Part shown: positions 19,721 through 28,058 of the stretch, one piece after another
Layout of the letters: every line of letters starts with the position of its first letter
Numbering within the stretch: the stretch's first letter is position 1
Assembly (NCBI RefSeq): GCF_017357245.1
Contig: NZ_CP071612.1
Location: 561,001-625,000 of the forward strand
Source of the DNA: Rhizobium bangladeshense
GTDB lineage: Bacteria; Pseudomonadota; Alphaproteobacteria; Rhizobiales; Rhizobiaceae
Direction of reading: 5' to 3'
Length of the DNA stretch: 64,000 bases
The notes under the pieces: generated by a model
Databases searched by the model: none
What the model was told of the DNA's origin: nothing
Seen by the model: only the letters and a program-made list of their open reading frames with translations
Program-made: the position numbers and the translations under genes

Positions 19721-20194
19721 ATGGCGGCGGGCGATTTCCGGCTTTGTGACGTCGTCCTCGACGACACGATCGGCCGCTCGACGCCCGATGTCGAGCATGA
19801 ACGCGCCGTCGCCATCTTCGATCTGATCGAGGAGAACAGGTTCGAGCCGCTCGGCCATTCCGGCGGTCCCTACCGGTTGAACATCTCGCTGGTCGATTCG
19901 AAGCTGGTCTTCGCCATCAAGACGGAAGAAGGGGGCGATGTCGCCACCCATATCCTGTCGCTCACCCCTTTCCGGCGGATCGTCAAGGATTACTTCATGA
20001 TCTGCGAAAGCTATTACGAAGCGATCCGATCGGCGACGCCAAGCCGCATCGAGGCGATCGACATGGGCCGGCGCGGCATCCACAACGAAGGCTCGCAGAC
20101 GCTGAAAGACAGGCTGGCCGGCAAGATAGAGGTCGATTTCGACACCGCCCGGCGTCTTTTTACGCTGGTCTGCGTGCTCTACTGGCGCGGATGA
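19721..20194 (+). CDS. UPF0262-family protein
   Basis: This 157-residue cytoplasmic protein is of the alphaproteobacterial UPF0262 family. [21 protein letters not shown] near the N-terminus and [16 protein letters not shown] in the middle are recognisable. Its position directly behind hisD and its overlap with the phosphatase gene are conserved. No biochemical role is known. The ATG lies inside GGGGATGGCG, so translation may be coupled to hisD. Confidence 0.9.
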   Translation: MAAGDFRLCDVVLDDTIGRSTPDVEHERAVAIFDLIEENRFEPLGHSGGPYRLNISLVDSKLVFAIKTEEGGDVATHILSLTPFRRIVKDYFMICESYYEAIRSATPSRIEAIDMGRRGIHNEGSQTLKDRLAGKIEVDFDTARRLFTLVCVLYWRG

Positions 20195-20676
20195 CGGCGA
20201 TGGAGCTTGCCGCCGATGTCGAGGACGCAAAAAGGCCAGGCGCCATCCTCTTCATGTGCGGGCTGAACGCCATCCGCTCCCCGATGGCCGAAGCGATCGC
20301 CCGTAGTATTCTGCCTGGCAATACCTATATAAGGTCCGCCGGCGTTCGCGCCGGCGAGCGCGATCCCTTCGTCGATGTCGTGCTCGAGGAAATCGGGCTT
20401 TCCCTCGGGCGCCGCCAGCCGCAGACGCTGGAAGAGCTCGAGGACGATTATTTCGATCTGATCATCACCCTGTCGCCGCAGGCCCATCACGCGGCACTGG
20501 AACTGACGCGGTCGAATGCGATCGACGTCGTCTACTGGCCGACCATGGATCCGACGGTCGTCAGCGGAACGCGCGAGCAGATACTGGAAAGCTATCGCGA
20601 GGTTCGCGATCACCTCGCCGGCCTCATCGAAAGCCGGCTGCTCAAACGAAATGGCATCGCCGCGCAATCGGCGTGA
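20191..20676 (+). CDS. Low-molecular-weight phosphatase-family protein
   Basis: This 161-residue protein overlaps UPF0262 by ATGA, implying translational coupling. The P-loop C-x5-R is seen as [13 protein letters not shown] (Cys23 to Arg29), and a WPTMDPT segment supplies the general-acid aspartate. The fold is shared by tyrosine phosphatases and arsenate reductases. The extra resolving cysteines expected of ArsC are not evident, so a phosphatase is more likely. The N-terminal 16 residues vary; Met4 could also start. Confidence 0.88.
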   Translation: MTAMELAADVEDAKRPGAILFMCGLNAIRSPMAEAIARSILPGNTYIRSAGVRAGERDPFVDVVLEEIGLSLGRRQPQTLEELEDDYFDLIITLSPQAHHAALELTRSNAIDVVYWPTMDPTVVSGTREQILESYREVRDHLAGLIESRLLKRNGIAAQSA

Positions 20677-20799
20677 AAACAAATAAAGGAAAGCCCGATC
20701 AACAAGGTTCACAAACCCGCCTTGATTGTGTAGTTTCCGCCCAAATTTTAAAGGCGCGCGTTGCGCTGCCTCTTCAACCCACAGGAAGAAAACCACTAT

Positions 20800-21018
20800 A
20801 TGCCGAAAGAAGAAGTCCTCGAATTCCCGGGAATCGTCACCGAACTTCTGCCGAATGCGACGTTTCGCGTGAAGCTTGAAAACGAACACGAGATCATCGC
20901 CCACACCGCCGGCCGCATGCGCAAGAACCGCATCCGCGTTCTCGCCGGCGACAAGGTGCTGGTGGAAATGACGCCCTACGATCTGACCAAGGGCCGCATC
21001 ACCTATCGTTTCAAGTAA
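20800..21018 (+). CDS. infA: Translation initiation factor IF-1
   Basis: This 72-residue OB-fold protein starts at the ATG behind AGGAAG. It contains the invariant [39 protein letters not shown] and the terminal [12 protein letters not shown]. It binds the ribosomal A site during initiation. It precedes maf by 36 bp and is probably co-transcribed with maf and yacG. Confidence 0.98.
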   Translation: MPKEEVLEFPGIVTELLPNATFRVKLENEHEIIAHTAGRMRKNRIRVLAGDKVLVEMTPYDLTKGRITYRFK

Positions 21019-21054
21019 GTCTGCCCGCTCCCGTCCGCCGATGGTCGAGGTTTC

Positions 21055-21675
21055 ATGGCGCTGAAATACAAGCTCATTCTGGCCTCGGGCTCGCCCCGCC
21101 GCGTCGACCTGCTCAACCAGGCCGGCATCGAGCCTTCGCGCCTGATGCCGATGGATATCGACGAGACGCCGAAGAAATCGGAGCATCCGCGTTCGCTCGC
21201 CCGAAGGCTTTCGGCCGAGAAGGCCGAGGCAGCACTTGCAGCGATCAAGGGCGATATCACCTGGAAGGGCAGCTATATCCTGTCTGCCGATACCGTGGTC
21301 GCCGTCGGCCGGCGCATTCTCGGCAAGGCCGAGTTCGCCGATGAGGCGTTGAGCGCGCTGCATCTCCTGTCGGGACGCAACCATCTCGTCTATACCGGCG
21401 TTTGCCTGGTGACGCCGGATCGCAAGATCCGCCAGAAGATCGTCGAGACCAAGGTGCGCTTCAAGCGGCTGTCCGGTTTCGAGATCGAGAACTACCTGGC
21501 CTCCGGCCAGTGGCGCGGCAAGGCGGGCGCTTACGGCATCCAGGGCCTTGCCGGCACCTTCGTGCAGAAGATGGTGGGCTCCTACACCAATGTCGTCGGC
21601 CTGCCGCTTTATGAAACCATTCTGCTTCTGACCGGCGAGGGCTTCGATGTGCATAGCCGGTGGCCCGAGGCCTGA
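21055..21675 (+). CDS. maf: Maf-like nucleotide pyrophosphatase
   Basis: This 206-residue protein has the Maf signature [11 protein letters not shown] at the N-terminus, SADTVVAVG with the catalytic-base aspartate, and [13 protein letters not shown]. Family members hydrolyse non-canonical or canonical NTPs (dTTP/UTP or modified CTP types) and have been linked to septum control. It lies between infA and yacG, the usual alphaproteobacterial order. Which subgroup specificity applies is not certain. Confidence 0.95.
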   Translation: MALKYKLILASGSPRRVDLLNQAGIEPSRLMPMDIDETPKKSEHPRSLARRLSAEKAEAALAAIKGDITWKGSYILSADTVVAVGRRILGKAEFADEALSALHLLSGRNHLVYTGVCLVTPDRKIRQKIVETKVRFKRLSGFEIENYLASGQWRGKAGAYGIQGLAGTFVQKMVGSYTNVVGLPLYETILLLTGEGFDVHSRWPEA

Positions 21676-21706
21676 CCGACGGCCATGCCATAGGACGGAC
21701 CGAGCA

Positions 21707-21919
21707 ATGCCCGAAGACAAGAAGACCGCCGCCAAGGTCGAACCGCTGCGCAAGACGCACCCTTGCCCGGAATGCGGCAAACCATCGAACCGCGAACATT
21801 ATCCCTTCTGCTCCAACCGCTGCCGTGAGGTCGATCTCTCTCGCTGGCTGACCGGCTCCTATGCCATTCCGGTGGCCGACGACGAGACGAAGGCGGATTA
21901 TTCCGACGAGGAAAATTGA
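21707..21919 (+). CDS. yacG: DNA gyrase inhibitor / zinc-binding protein YacG
   Basis: This 70-residue protein contains the four-cysteine zinc knuckle CPECGKP...FCSNRC followed by EVDLSRWLTGSYAIP, diagnostic of YacG. In E. coli the protein binds GyrB and inhibits DNA binding by gyrase. The ATG at 21707 fits the family N-terminus; longer in-frame starts do not. It is the last gene of the infA-maf-yacG group. Confidence 0.93.
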   Translation: MPEDKKTAAKVEPLRKTHPCPECGKPSNREHYPFCSNRCREVDLSRWLTGSYAIPVADDETKADYSDEEN

Positions 21920-22132
21920 TCCCTATGTTCCGGTTTCCCGGCTGGGGAACAGGAAAACCCAGCCGGCGAAGCTATTATATTTCCTCATGAATCGGCAAAA
22001 TCCACGAGACCGTCAAAAAAGAGTCATTTGACGCTTGCCATGGGCGAACAAGATGCTATAACCCCGCTCGCTTCCGGGGCGAACCAAGGCCCACGGTTCT
22101 TTTCGTCAAGAGCACCATCGCGAAGCAGGTTG

Positions 22133-22208
22133 GCCCAGGTAGCTCAGTTGGTAGAGCAGCGGATTGAAAATCCGCGTGTCGGTGGTTCGATTCCGCCCCT
22201 GGGCACCA
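22133..22208 (+). tRNA. tRNA-Phe (GAA anticodon)
   Basis: A 76-nt cloverleaf with encoded CCA. The acceptor arm is GCCCAGG/CCTGGGC, the D-arm GCTCAGTTGGTAGAGC, the anticodon stem GCGGA/TCCGC with loop TTGAAAA (GAA), and the T-arm GGTTCGATTCC. Gene content changes from conserved to accessory immediately downstream, so the 3' end is a plausible integration site. Confidence 0.97.
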
Positions 22209-22330
22209 CACTCCCAAAACCAGTCTCAGGTGCACTTCGCGAAATTGTCTTAGTTACTTCGAGGCTTGGCCCATGAGTGCGTTTGTCGAATTAGCATCGG
22301 TCGGCTTCCCCGAGAAAGCCAGCCAGGCAT

Positions 22331-23152
22331 CTACTCGATCTCAGCCACAGCCTCAGAGATAACGGAGAATTTCGAGGCCTGCCACCGTCCGTAGTCGAGT
22401 ACGAGTTTCACGGAAATCCAACAATCGCCGCTTTTTTGGGAAGTCTCCCATCCCAGCAAGCCTTGATTTTGCGCGGCCGCAAGCAATCTGCCGGCATGAC
22501 TGCGGGAAATGACATATTCGGCCGCCGTAAGCCTTGCAGAGACATCGCCGATCCAGGTTCGCTCACCGAGCACCGGTGCCAGTGGCACACGCGACATAAG
22601 GTCATGCAATATATTGCTCCCAGATTCGGACCTCGCGAACAGTGCAATGCTTTCGGGCGGGTTATACCAATCAGGGTCATTAAACAGCCGCCGGGCGATG
22701 CGCGGCTGAGCGCGATACAGAATTGTCTCATCCGCTTGCGACCGTCGATACCGGTCTCCCGCGTCCATACCGTCCAGCGAACGAAGGTGCCCTTCGAACC
22801 ATTGCCGAATTAGCGTTTCAGCATAGCCGCTTGCTTGTAACGGGTTTGTACGCCGATCCGTCGTCTCCACCGGCTCTAGTAGTTTGTAGTGCGCCATCTC
22901 CTTCAGATGTGAGACTGCGGTGTTTTGGCTGGCGATGCGGTTCTCAACCAGAAACTTCGCGAGGTTGGAAGCGGTCAAGGGAGGGCGGGATGGATCAAGC
23001 TTCCGCTCAAAATGCAATGCCAATGCCGCTTGGCTAAGCAGCCACTTCTGCAGATCAGCAACATAACGCACTATTCTCGGCGCTCTGCGATGGATTGCCA
23101 GCAACTCGAGCGCGGAATCGCGCAGAGCTGCGGCAAAAGAAGCGTCCGCCAT
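22331..23152 (-). CDS. Unknown protein with a winged-helix-like segment
   Basis: The preferred start at 23152 (GAAGATC site) gives 273 residues; an upstream in-frame ATG at 23218 would add 22. Residues about 70-115 (LTASNLAKFLVENRIASQNTAVSHLKEMAHYKLLE) look like a MarR/ArsR-type winged helix. The rest is helical with no recognised domain or membrane segment. It is the first gene after tRNA-Phe. A DNA-binding role is plausible but unproven; this is not an integrase. Confidence 0.65.
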   Translation of the reverse strand: MADASFAAALRDSALELLAIHRRAPRIVRYVADLQKWLLSQAALALHFERKLDPSRPPLTASNLAKFLVENRIASQNTAVSHLKEMAHYKLLEPVETTDRRTNPLQASGYAETLIRQWFEGHLRSLDGMDAGDRYRRSQADETILYRAQPRIARRLFNDPDWYNPPESIALFARSESGSNILHDLMSRVPLAPVLGERTWIGDVSARLTAAEYVISRSHAGRLLAAAQNQGLLGWETSQKSGDCWISVKLVLDYGRWQASKFSVISEAVAEIE

Positions 23153-23218
23153 GAGATCTTCAACACGGTAGCTACGGCAGCTGTTCTGCAATGAGACTGA
23201 ACGTAAAGGTATCGACAT

Positions 23219-23543
23219 TCTGAAACCGAAGTGTAAGCGATGTTAACTCGGGATAATGAAGAAACAGCGAATGGACGAAAAGTCACTGCAGGAGCCAGTG
23301 ATCGGTCGATTTTACCCAAACTTGCGCAGAATTCGAACAGACTTTTATTTGTTATCGTCAGATGGTTGCTGCCAGGCTTTGATCGAGCATCCTGTTCTTC
23401 TCAAACAAGCGCTATCGGCCGGGTTCTTCAGGGCAGCCGAGCCTTGCAGATGACTTGGCTCGTCGCTGGGCGCGGGACCGTCGACGGAACCTGCCGGTGT
23501 CGCTCTCTGTTGCAAGGGATGGGCGCCTTCAGCCCCCGCTGCC
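23219..23543. other. 325-bp stretch without a convincing gene
   Basis: Short frames exist on both strands but none has a ribosome site plus protein-like composition. It separates nhaA from the winged-helix-like gene, both on the minus strand. No clear terminator or repeat seen. Confidence 0.6.
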
Positions 23544-24725
23544 TCACAATCGCCGCTTGAACGTTGCGAGGAGCGCCGCGCCGACCATGCCGGACAGCAG
23601 AGACCCCAGCAGGATGCCCATCTTCACATGGTCTTGGATGGTGGGATCGTCAAATGCAAGCAACCCGATGAAAAGGCTCATGGTGAAGCCTATGCCGCAG
23701 AGGACGGCAACACCGGTCATCTGCCCCCAGTTCGCCTTTGCGGGGAGGTCGGCGAGGCCGAGTTTGACGAGCAGGAAGACCGTGCCGAGGACGCCGACCA
23801 GTTTTCCAAGCAGCAGACCTGCCGCCACGCCGAGTGTCAGTGGTTCCGTCAGCGTCGCGGCGGAGACGCCGGAGAAGGAGACGCCGGCATTGGCGAAGCC
23901 GAAGACCGGAACGACGACGAATGCGACGGGCTTGTGCAGGATGTGCTCGAGATGGTGCAACGGCGACTGGTCGTGGCTTGCCTCGCGTGTTCCCGGCGTC
24001 ACCTTCAGCGGAATGGTAAGAGCAAGAAGAACGCCGGCCAGCGTCGCGTGGATACCGGATGCGAAGACGAGCACCCAGAGAACGGCGCCGAGCATCAGAT
24101 ATGGCCAGAGCTTCAAAATCTTATTGCGATTCATGCCATAGAGCGCCGCGAGCACCGCCGCGGCCCCTGCAAGCGCCAGGAGGTTGAGATCATTCGTGTA
24201 GAACAGCGCAATCACCACGACGGCCCCCAGGTCATCGATGATCGCCAGTGCCGCCAGGAAGATCTTCAACGACGCAGGCACGCGCGGACCGAACAGCGAG
24301 ATGACGCCCAGGGCGAACGCGATGTCCGTCGCGGTCGGAATCGCCCAGCCACGCAGCGCGGCCGGGTTTTCCCAGTTGAACAAGATGTAGAAGAGGGCAG
24401 GGAAGACCATGCCTCCCAGTGCCGCCGCGCCCGGAAGAATACGGCGGCTCCAGCTGGAGAGCTGGCCGTCCAGCATTTCGCGTTTGATCTCGAGCCCAAC
24501 GAGGAGAAAGAACAGCGCCATCAGCGCGTCATTGATCCAGTGCAGCAGGCTGAGCGGCCCCAGATAGACGTGAAGGGCGTGGAAGTAGCCTTCTGCAAGC
24601 GGTGAGTTCGCCGTCACGATGGCAGCGAAGGCCACCGCCATCAGGACGAGACCGCCTGAAGCTTCGCTGTCGAGGAATTGGCGAAGCGTGGATCGGATGA
24701 GGCCTGGAGAGATGGGCGACGACAC
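23544..24725 (-). CDS. nhaA: Na+/H+ antiporter NhaA, GTG start
   Basis: This 393-residue inner-membrane protein has about 12 segments. Family residues are visible: [24 protein letters not shown] with Asp134, and IIDDLGA with the ion-binding pair Asp164/Asp165. It exchanges protons for sodium and gives salt and alkaline-pH tolerance. The start is GTG at 24725, nine bases after GGGAG; no nearby ATG exists. It is divergent from the bufferin operon across a gap with a C/G-tract palindrome. Confidence 0.95.
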   Translation of the reverse strand: MSSPISPGLIRSTLRQFLDSEASGGLVLMAVAFAAIVTANSPLAEGYFHALHVYLGPLSLLHWINDALMALFFLLVGLEIKREMLDGQLSSWSRRILPGAAALGGMVFPALFYILFNWENPAALRGWAIPTATDIAFALGVISLFGPRVPASLKIFLAALAIIDDLGAVVVIALFYTNDLNLLALAGAAAVLAALYGMNRNKILKLWPYLMLGAVLWVLVFASGIHATLAGVLLALTIPLKVTPGTREASHDQSPLHHLEHILHKPVAFVVVPVFGFANAGVSFSGVSAATLTEPLTLGVAAGLLLGKLVGVLGTVFLLVKLGLADLPAKANWGQMTGVAVLCGIGFTMSLFIGLLAFDDPTIQDHVKMGILLGSLLSGMVGAALLATFKRRL

Positions 24726-24859
24726 CGGTCAGCGCTCCCTGTGTTTTGGAAGGTTGATCTTCAGTCTCCGTCGATTTCGGGAAAGCCCGCGGCGCACGCA
24801 GCACACGCCATCGCGCACAAGATAAAGGGGTCGCATCGCCATTTCCAGCGAAATCGACC

Positions 24860-24878
24860 TACCCCCCGGAGGGGGATA
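24860..24878. promoter_or_regulatory. C/G-tract palindrome, possible CsoR/RcnR-family operator
   Basis: TACCCCCCGGAGGGGGATA has near-symmetric arms of a C run and a G run flanked by TA. This is the look of operators for CsoR/RcnR/FrmR-family metal or aldehyde sensors. It lies between nhaA and bufA. No such regulator gene was seen in the window, so the assignment is by pattern only. Confidence 0.35.
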
Positions 24879-24974
24879 TCAACAATTTCTTCCGGCCTGC
24901 TAGCAGATGGCGTGAGGGCAATGACGCCGCAGGCGCCACCGAACGCCGATCACCAATTCGTGTTCGCGGGGTCT

Positions 24975-25000
24975 GTAACAAACGGGATTGCTAGCTCGAA
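24975..25000 (+). promoter_or_regulatory. Candidate ECF-sigma promoter for the bufferin operon
   Basis: GTAACA (24975-24980), a 16-bp spacer and CGAA (24997-25000) match, from memory, the GTAACC-N16-CGAA promoter of the Caulobacter SigF heavy-metal regulon. That regulon includes a bufferin-type operon. It lies 56 bp before bufA, well placed for a leader with the ribosome site AAGAGGAGA. No ECF sigma gene is in this window. Confidence 0.6.
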
Positions 25001-25055
25001 GGAAGGACTACGCGGCCGATGACCGGTACGCGGACCTTTCAAGAGGAGACCATTC

Positions 25056-25343
25056 ATGAACCGTTCCACTCTGACCCTTGCCCTCGCAGGCTCGCTCGCC
25101 ACCGCGCTTTCATCCGCTGCCTTCGCCGCGCCGCTGCCGGCGGAGAAAATGGTGGGCAACGAGAAATGCTATGGCATCGCGCTCAAGGGTCAAAATGATT
25201 GCGCCGCCGGTGCCGGCACGACCTGCGCGGGCACATCGACGATGGATTATCAGGGCAACGCCTGGAAGGCTGTCCCGGCCGGCACTTGCACCAGCATGAA
25301 CGTCAACGGGCACATGGGTAAGCTCGAGCCGACCAAAGGCTGA
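25056..25343 (+). CDS. bufA: Bufferin precursor peptide (DUF2282)
   Basis: This 95-residue exported peptide has a signal peptide (about 1-25, cleavage near AFAAP) and a mature part with four cysteines: Cys38, Cys49, Cys57 and Cys78. The [16 protein letters not shown] and TCAGTS patterns with a later [10 protein letters not shown] identify DUF2282. Bufferins are ribosomal peptides whose cysteines are oxidatively modified by an MNIO enzyme and which bind copper in the periplasm; that is family knowledge. The start follows AGAGGAGA. Three partner genes follow, after a hairpin. Confidence 0.92.
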   Translation: MNRSTLTLALAGSLATALSSAAFAAPLPAEKMVGNEKCYGIALKGQNDCAAGAGTTCAGTSTMDYQGNAWKAVPAGTCTSMNVNGHMGKLEPTKG

Positions 25344-25352
25344 CCACGAAAG

Positions 25353-25384
25353 CGGAGGCCCGGTGCCCGGGCCTCCGTTCTTTC
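25353..25384 (+). terminator. Intra-operon hairpin between precursor and MNIO genes
   Basis: CGGAGGCCCGG (25353-25363) and CCGGGCCTCCG (25367-25377) form a perfect 11-bp stem with a 3-base loop, followed by TTCTTTC. It begins 10 bases after the bufA stop and ends about 23 bases before bufB. It probably terminates most transcripts or protects the bufA mRNA, so that precursor exceeds enzyme. Confidence 0.8.
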
Positions 25385-25406
25385 TGGCTAAACCGGGAGA
25401 ACTGCG

Positions 25407-26294
25407 ATGACCGCTTCAGCAAACCAGCCCGTCCTCCTGCCGCCGCGGGCCGGCCTCGGCCTTAAACCCGAGCATTACGGGACTATTCTGGCCGATCTGC
25501 CGGATGTCGGCTTCTTTGAGGTGCACGCCGAGAACTACATGGGCGCAGGTGGGCCGCCGCATCGCTATCTCCAAGCCATCACGGAACACTATCCGCTTTC
25601 GCTGCACGGCGTCGGCTTGTCGATCGGCGCGGCGCGTGGGCTCGACAAGGCACATCTGAAGCGGCTTCGCAGCTTGCTCGACCGCTACCGCCCGCAGAGT
25701 TTTTCCGAACATCTGGCCTGGTCGACGCATGACACGGGATTTCTCAACGACTTGTTGCCGCTGCCCTATACGGAGGAAACGCTGCTGCGCGTCATCGACC
25801 ATGTCGATGAAACGCAACAGGCGCTAGGGCGGCAATTGCTGCTGGAAAACCCTTCTACCTATATACTGTTCGCCGACAGTACGATCGATGAAGTGGATTT
25901 TCTGGCGACGATCGCTGAGCGCACGGGCTGTGGCCTTCTGCTCGACGTCAACAATGTGATGGTCTCGGCGGTGAACCATCGGCTCGATGCCGCCACCTAC
26001 ATAGATCGTTTTCCGGTCGAACTCGTCGGCGAGATTCACCTCGCCGGTTACGACGAAACCATCGACCCTGCCGGCGATCGGCTGCTGATTGACGCGCACG
26101 CGACGGCGGTGAAGAGCGACGTCTTGGCCCTCTACAAACATACCCTCGCGCGCACCGGGGCGCTCCCGACGCTGATCGAATGGGACAACAATATTCCGGA
26201 TTTCGCTACGCTGTATTCAGAGGCGAAAAGTGTGGATGCGATGCTCGCTTCCGAAAGGTTTCGCCGCGGCGGGCGCGGGATCCGGGCGGCGTGA
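25407..26294 (+). CDS. bufB: MNIO (DUF692) multinuclear iron oxidative enzyme of the bufferin pathway
   Basis: This 295-residue TIM-barrel protein has DUF692 metal-ligand motifs in order: [52 protein letters not shown] and DAHA. These supply the His, Glu, Asp and Asn ligands of the iron centre. Known relatives (MbnB, bufferin enzymes) convert cysteines to oxazolone/thioamide or thiooxazole groups. The substrate should be the upstream BufA peptide. CCGGGAG precedes the ATG, and the stop is followed almost at once by bufC. Confidence 0.93.
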   Translation: MTASANQPVLLPPRAGLGLKPEHYGTILADLPDVGFFEVHAENYMGAGGPPHRYLQAITEHYPLSLHGVGLSIGAARGLDKAHLKRLRSLLDRYRPQSFSEHLAWSTHDTGFLNDLLPLPYTEETLLRVIDHVDETQQALGRQLLLENPSTYILFADSTIDEVDFLATIAERTGCGLLLDVNNVMVSAVNHRLDAATYIDRFPVELVGEIHLAGYDETIDPAGDRLLIDAHATAVKSDVLALYKHTLARTGALPTLIEWDNNIPDFATLYSEAKSVDAMLASERFRRGGRGIRAA

Positions 26295-26296
26295 CG

Positions 26297-27073
26297 ATGG
26301 ATTTCGCAACCAGCCAAACCGCCTTTGCCGATGCCTTGCTGCATGCTGACCGGCCGGTGCCGGGAGGCATCATCAACGCACGCGGCAAACCCGACGCTGC
26401 GCGCTTTGCCGTATACCGCAACAATGTGTTCGTCGGGCTGACAAAGGCGTTGGCGCAACGTTTTCCGGTGACCGAGCGGCTCGTTGGCGCGGAATTCTTC
26501 GTGGCCATGGCGCGGGCCTACGCCCAGGATCACAAGCCGTCCTCACCGCTGATCATGGAATATGGCGACGATTTCCCCGACTTCATAACAGGCTTTGAGC
26601 CTGCTAGGTCGCTTGCCTATCTGCCCGATGTCGCCCGGCTCGAGGCGGCTTGGACGGACGCTTACCACGCTGCAGACAGCGCCCCTCTCGATCTTGCGGC
26701 GCTCAAAGCCGTGGCGCCCGAGATGCTTTCCAACCTGCGGCTCGTCCCACACCCCTCGGCGCACCTGATCCAGTCGAGATTTCCGGTTGGTTCGATCTGG
26801 AGCGCACATCAAGAGGAGATGGTTTCGCCGGTCTCCGACTGGGGCGGGCAAGCTGTCCTGGTCGTACGACCGGAGATATCGGTCAAAGTTCATGTCCTGC
26901 CGCCTCAGGACGCCGTCTTTGCGGCCTCGTTGTTCAATGCCGCCACCCTTGGCGAGGCGGCAGAGGCGGCATTTACAGCTGCCAAGGGATTCGATTTCGG
27001 AACGGCGCTGGTCGGTCTTGCCGGTCTCGGGGCGTTCAGCACCCTTCAACACTGTAAAGGAAACTCCAAATGA
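26297..27073 (+). CDS. bufC: DUF2063 partner protein of the MNIO enzyme
   Basis: This 258-residue protein has an N-terminal DUF2063 domain (about 5-95: VYRNNVFVGLTKALAQRFPV, then a GAEFFVAMARAYAQ helix). Its C-terminal half ends in a short Cys-containing tail. In bufferin systems this protein serves as recognition partner that delivers the precursor to the MNIO enzyme. The ATG at 26297 lies two bases beyond the bufB stop; an in-frame GTG at 26291 overlaps the stop. Its own stop overlaps bufD by four bases, indicating tight coupling. Confidence 0.9.
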   Translation: MDFATSQTAFADALLHADRPVPGGIINARGKPDAARFAVYRNNVFVGLTKALAQRFPVTERLVGAEFFVAMARAYAQDHKPSSPLIMEYGDDFPDFITGFEPARSLAYLPDVARLEAAWTDAYHAADSAPLDLAALKAVAPEMLSNLRLVPHPSAHLIQSRFPVGSIWSAHQEEMVSPVSDWGGQAVLVVRPEISVKVHVLPPQDAVFAASLFNAATLGEAAEAAFTAAKGFDFGTALVGLAGLGAFSTLQHCKGNSK

Positions 27074-27567
27074 AAACCGAAGTGGCCCCTTCGCACGGCT
27101 TTGGTGCCGCCGCTGCCTCCCTCATCACCCGCGCCGAAAGCCTGCTCGCCTCTGTTCCCCAGTCGCTGCCGCTGCTGGGGCTGCGTTTTGCTCTTGCTGT
27201 TCCCTTCTTTAGATCGGGGCTGACAAAATGGGACGGGTTCCTGACGCTTTCGTCAGGCGCAAAATATCTTTTCGAGCAGGAGTTCAAGCTTCATATCTTC
27301 GGCAGCGCAATTGCCTATCCGTTTCCTCTGACGATGGCGGTCGCAGCCGGAATCGGAGAATTGATCCTGCCAATTCTGTTGATCCTCGGCTTGGCCACAC
27401 GCTTCGCCGCTCTCGGCCTGCTATTGATGACGGCGATTATCCAGCTCACCATCCCGGAGGGCTGGGCGAATTTTCACTTGCCCTGGGCGGCAATAGCGCT
27501 GGCATTGGTCGTGTTCGGTGGGGGCAGGATCGCGGTTGATCCGTTTGTGATGCCGCGCCGCAAATGA
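27070..27567 (+). CDS. bufD: DoxX-family membrane protein of the bufferin operon
   Basis: This 165-residue integral membrane protein has four hydrophobic segments. The DoxX pattern is seen in LGLRFALAVPFFRSGLTKWDG and the glycine-rich GIGELILPILLILG. It overlaps bufC by ATGA. A DoxX protein is the frequent fourth member of bufferin operons; a role in membrane redox supply or export is inferred, not shown. It ends the operon. Confidence 0.9.
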   Translation: MKTEVAPSHGFGAAAASLITRAESLLASVPQSLPLLGLRFALAVPFFRSGLTKWDGFLTLSSGAKYLFEQEFKLHIFGSAIAYPFPLTMAVAAGIGELILPILLILGLATRFAALGLLLMTAIIQLTIPEGWANFHLPWAAIALALVVFGGGRIAVDPFVMPRRK

Positions 27568-27757
27568 CGCTAGGATAGCAACTTGTCGGGGCGCCATACA
27601 TCCATTGCGTTTCAGCGTAGCCCGGTGAAGTGACGGTTGCCAACATCCCGCGGCTTCCGCTGGTCACCTCGGCTGGTTTGGTTGAGGCATGTCAAAGCGC
27701 AGTTCGGCGCGTGCGTCAGAATGGCGGGGTCAGGTCCCCGCGCGTTCGGAGCAAATC

Positions 27758-28055
27758 ATGAAACCGCATATCTCCTTTCCGCCCGTTACCTATCCGGACG
27801 CCACTTCCAAAACTGTGATCGCCAATGGCGTCGCACGCGCGCACCACCTGCAGGCGACGCTTGCCATCTGTGCGGTGGAGATGACCACTGCCGAAGTCCC
27901 TACTGCCCTGTCGTCGCTGATCATGGATGCGGCGGAGATGGGCGCGCGACGCCGAGGTGGAAGTGCGGGCGGATCTTATCGTCATCGGCGGCGGCCATCC
28001 TCACCTCCCCGAATTCGTGCTGCGGCCGGTACTGCTGTCGCATCGAGGCTTGCCT
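27758..28055 (+). pseudogene. Universal stress protein remnant (internal deletion and frame change)
   Basis: An ATG at 27758 behind GGAG starts about 65 residues of recognisable UspA-type N-terminus (SFPPVTYPDATSKTVIANGV, then LQATLAICAVEMTT). The frame then becomes non-protein-like. In another frame, about 27945-28055, a shortened UspA C-terminus appears (ADLIVIGGGHPHLPEFVLRP, then VLLSH). The middle of the normal protein, well over 100 residues, is missing. A deletion with frame change is the simplest reading. It abuts the CoA-transferase start, in a stress-protein neighbourhood. Confidence 0.7.
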
Positions 28056-28058
28056 GAG

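Noticed and set aside
20179..21780. Minus-strand frame of 533 codons over the phosphatase-infA-maf-yacG genes
   Set aside because: It covers four recognisable plus-strand genes and has shadow composition.
27927..28058. Longer N-terminus for the CoA-transferase
   Set aside because: The extra 44 residues belong to the universal stress protein remnant; the conserved protein begins at 28059.
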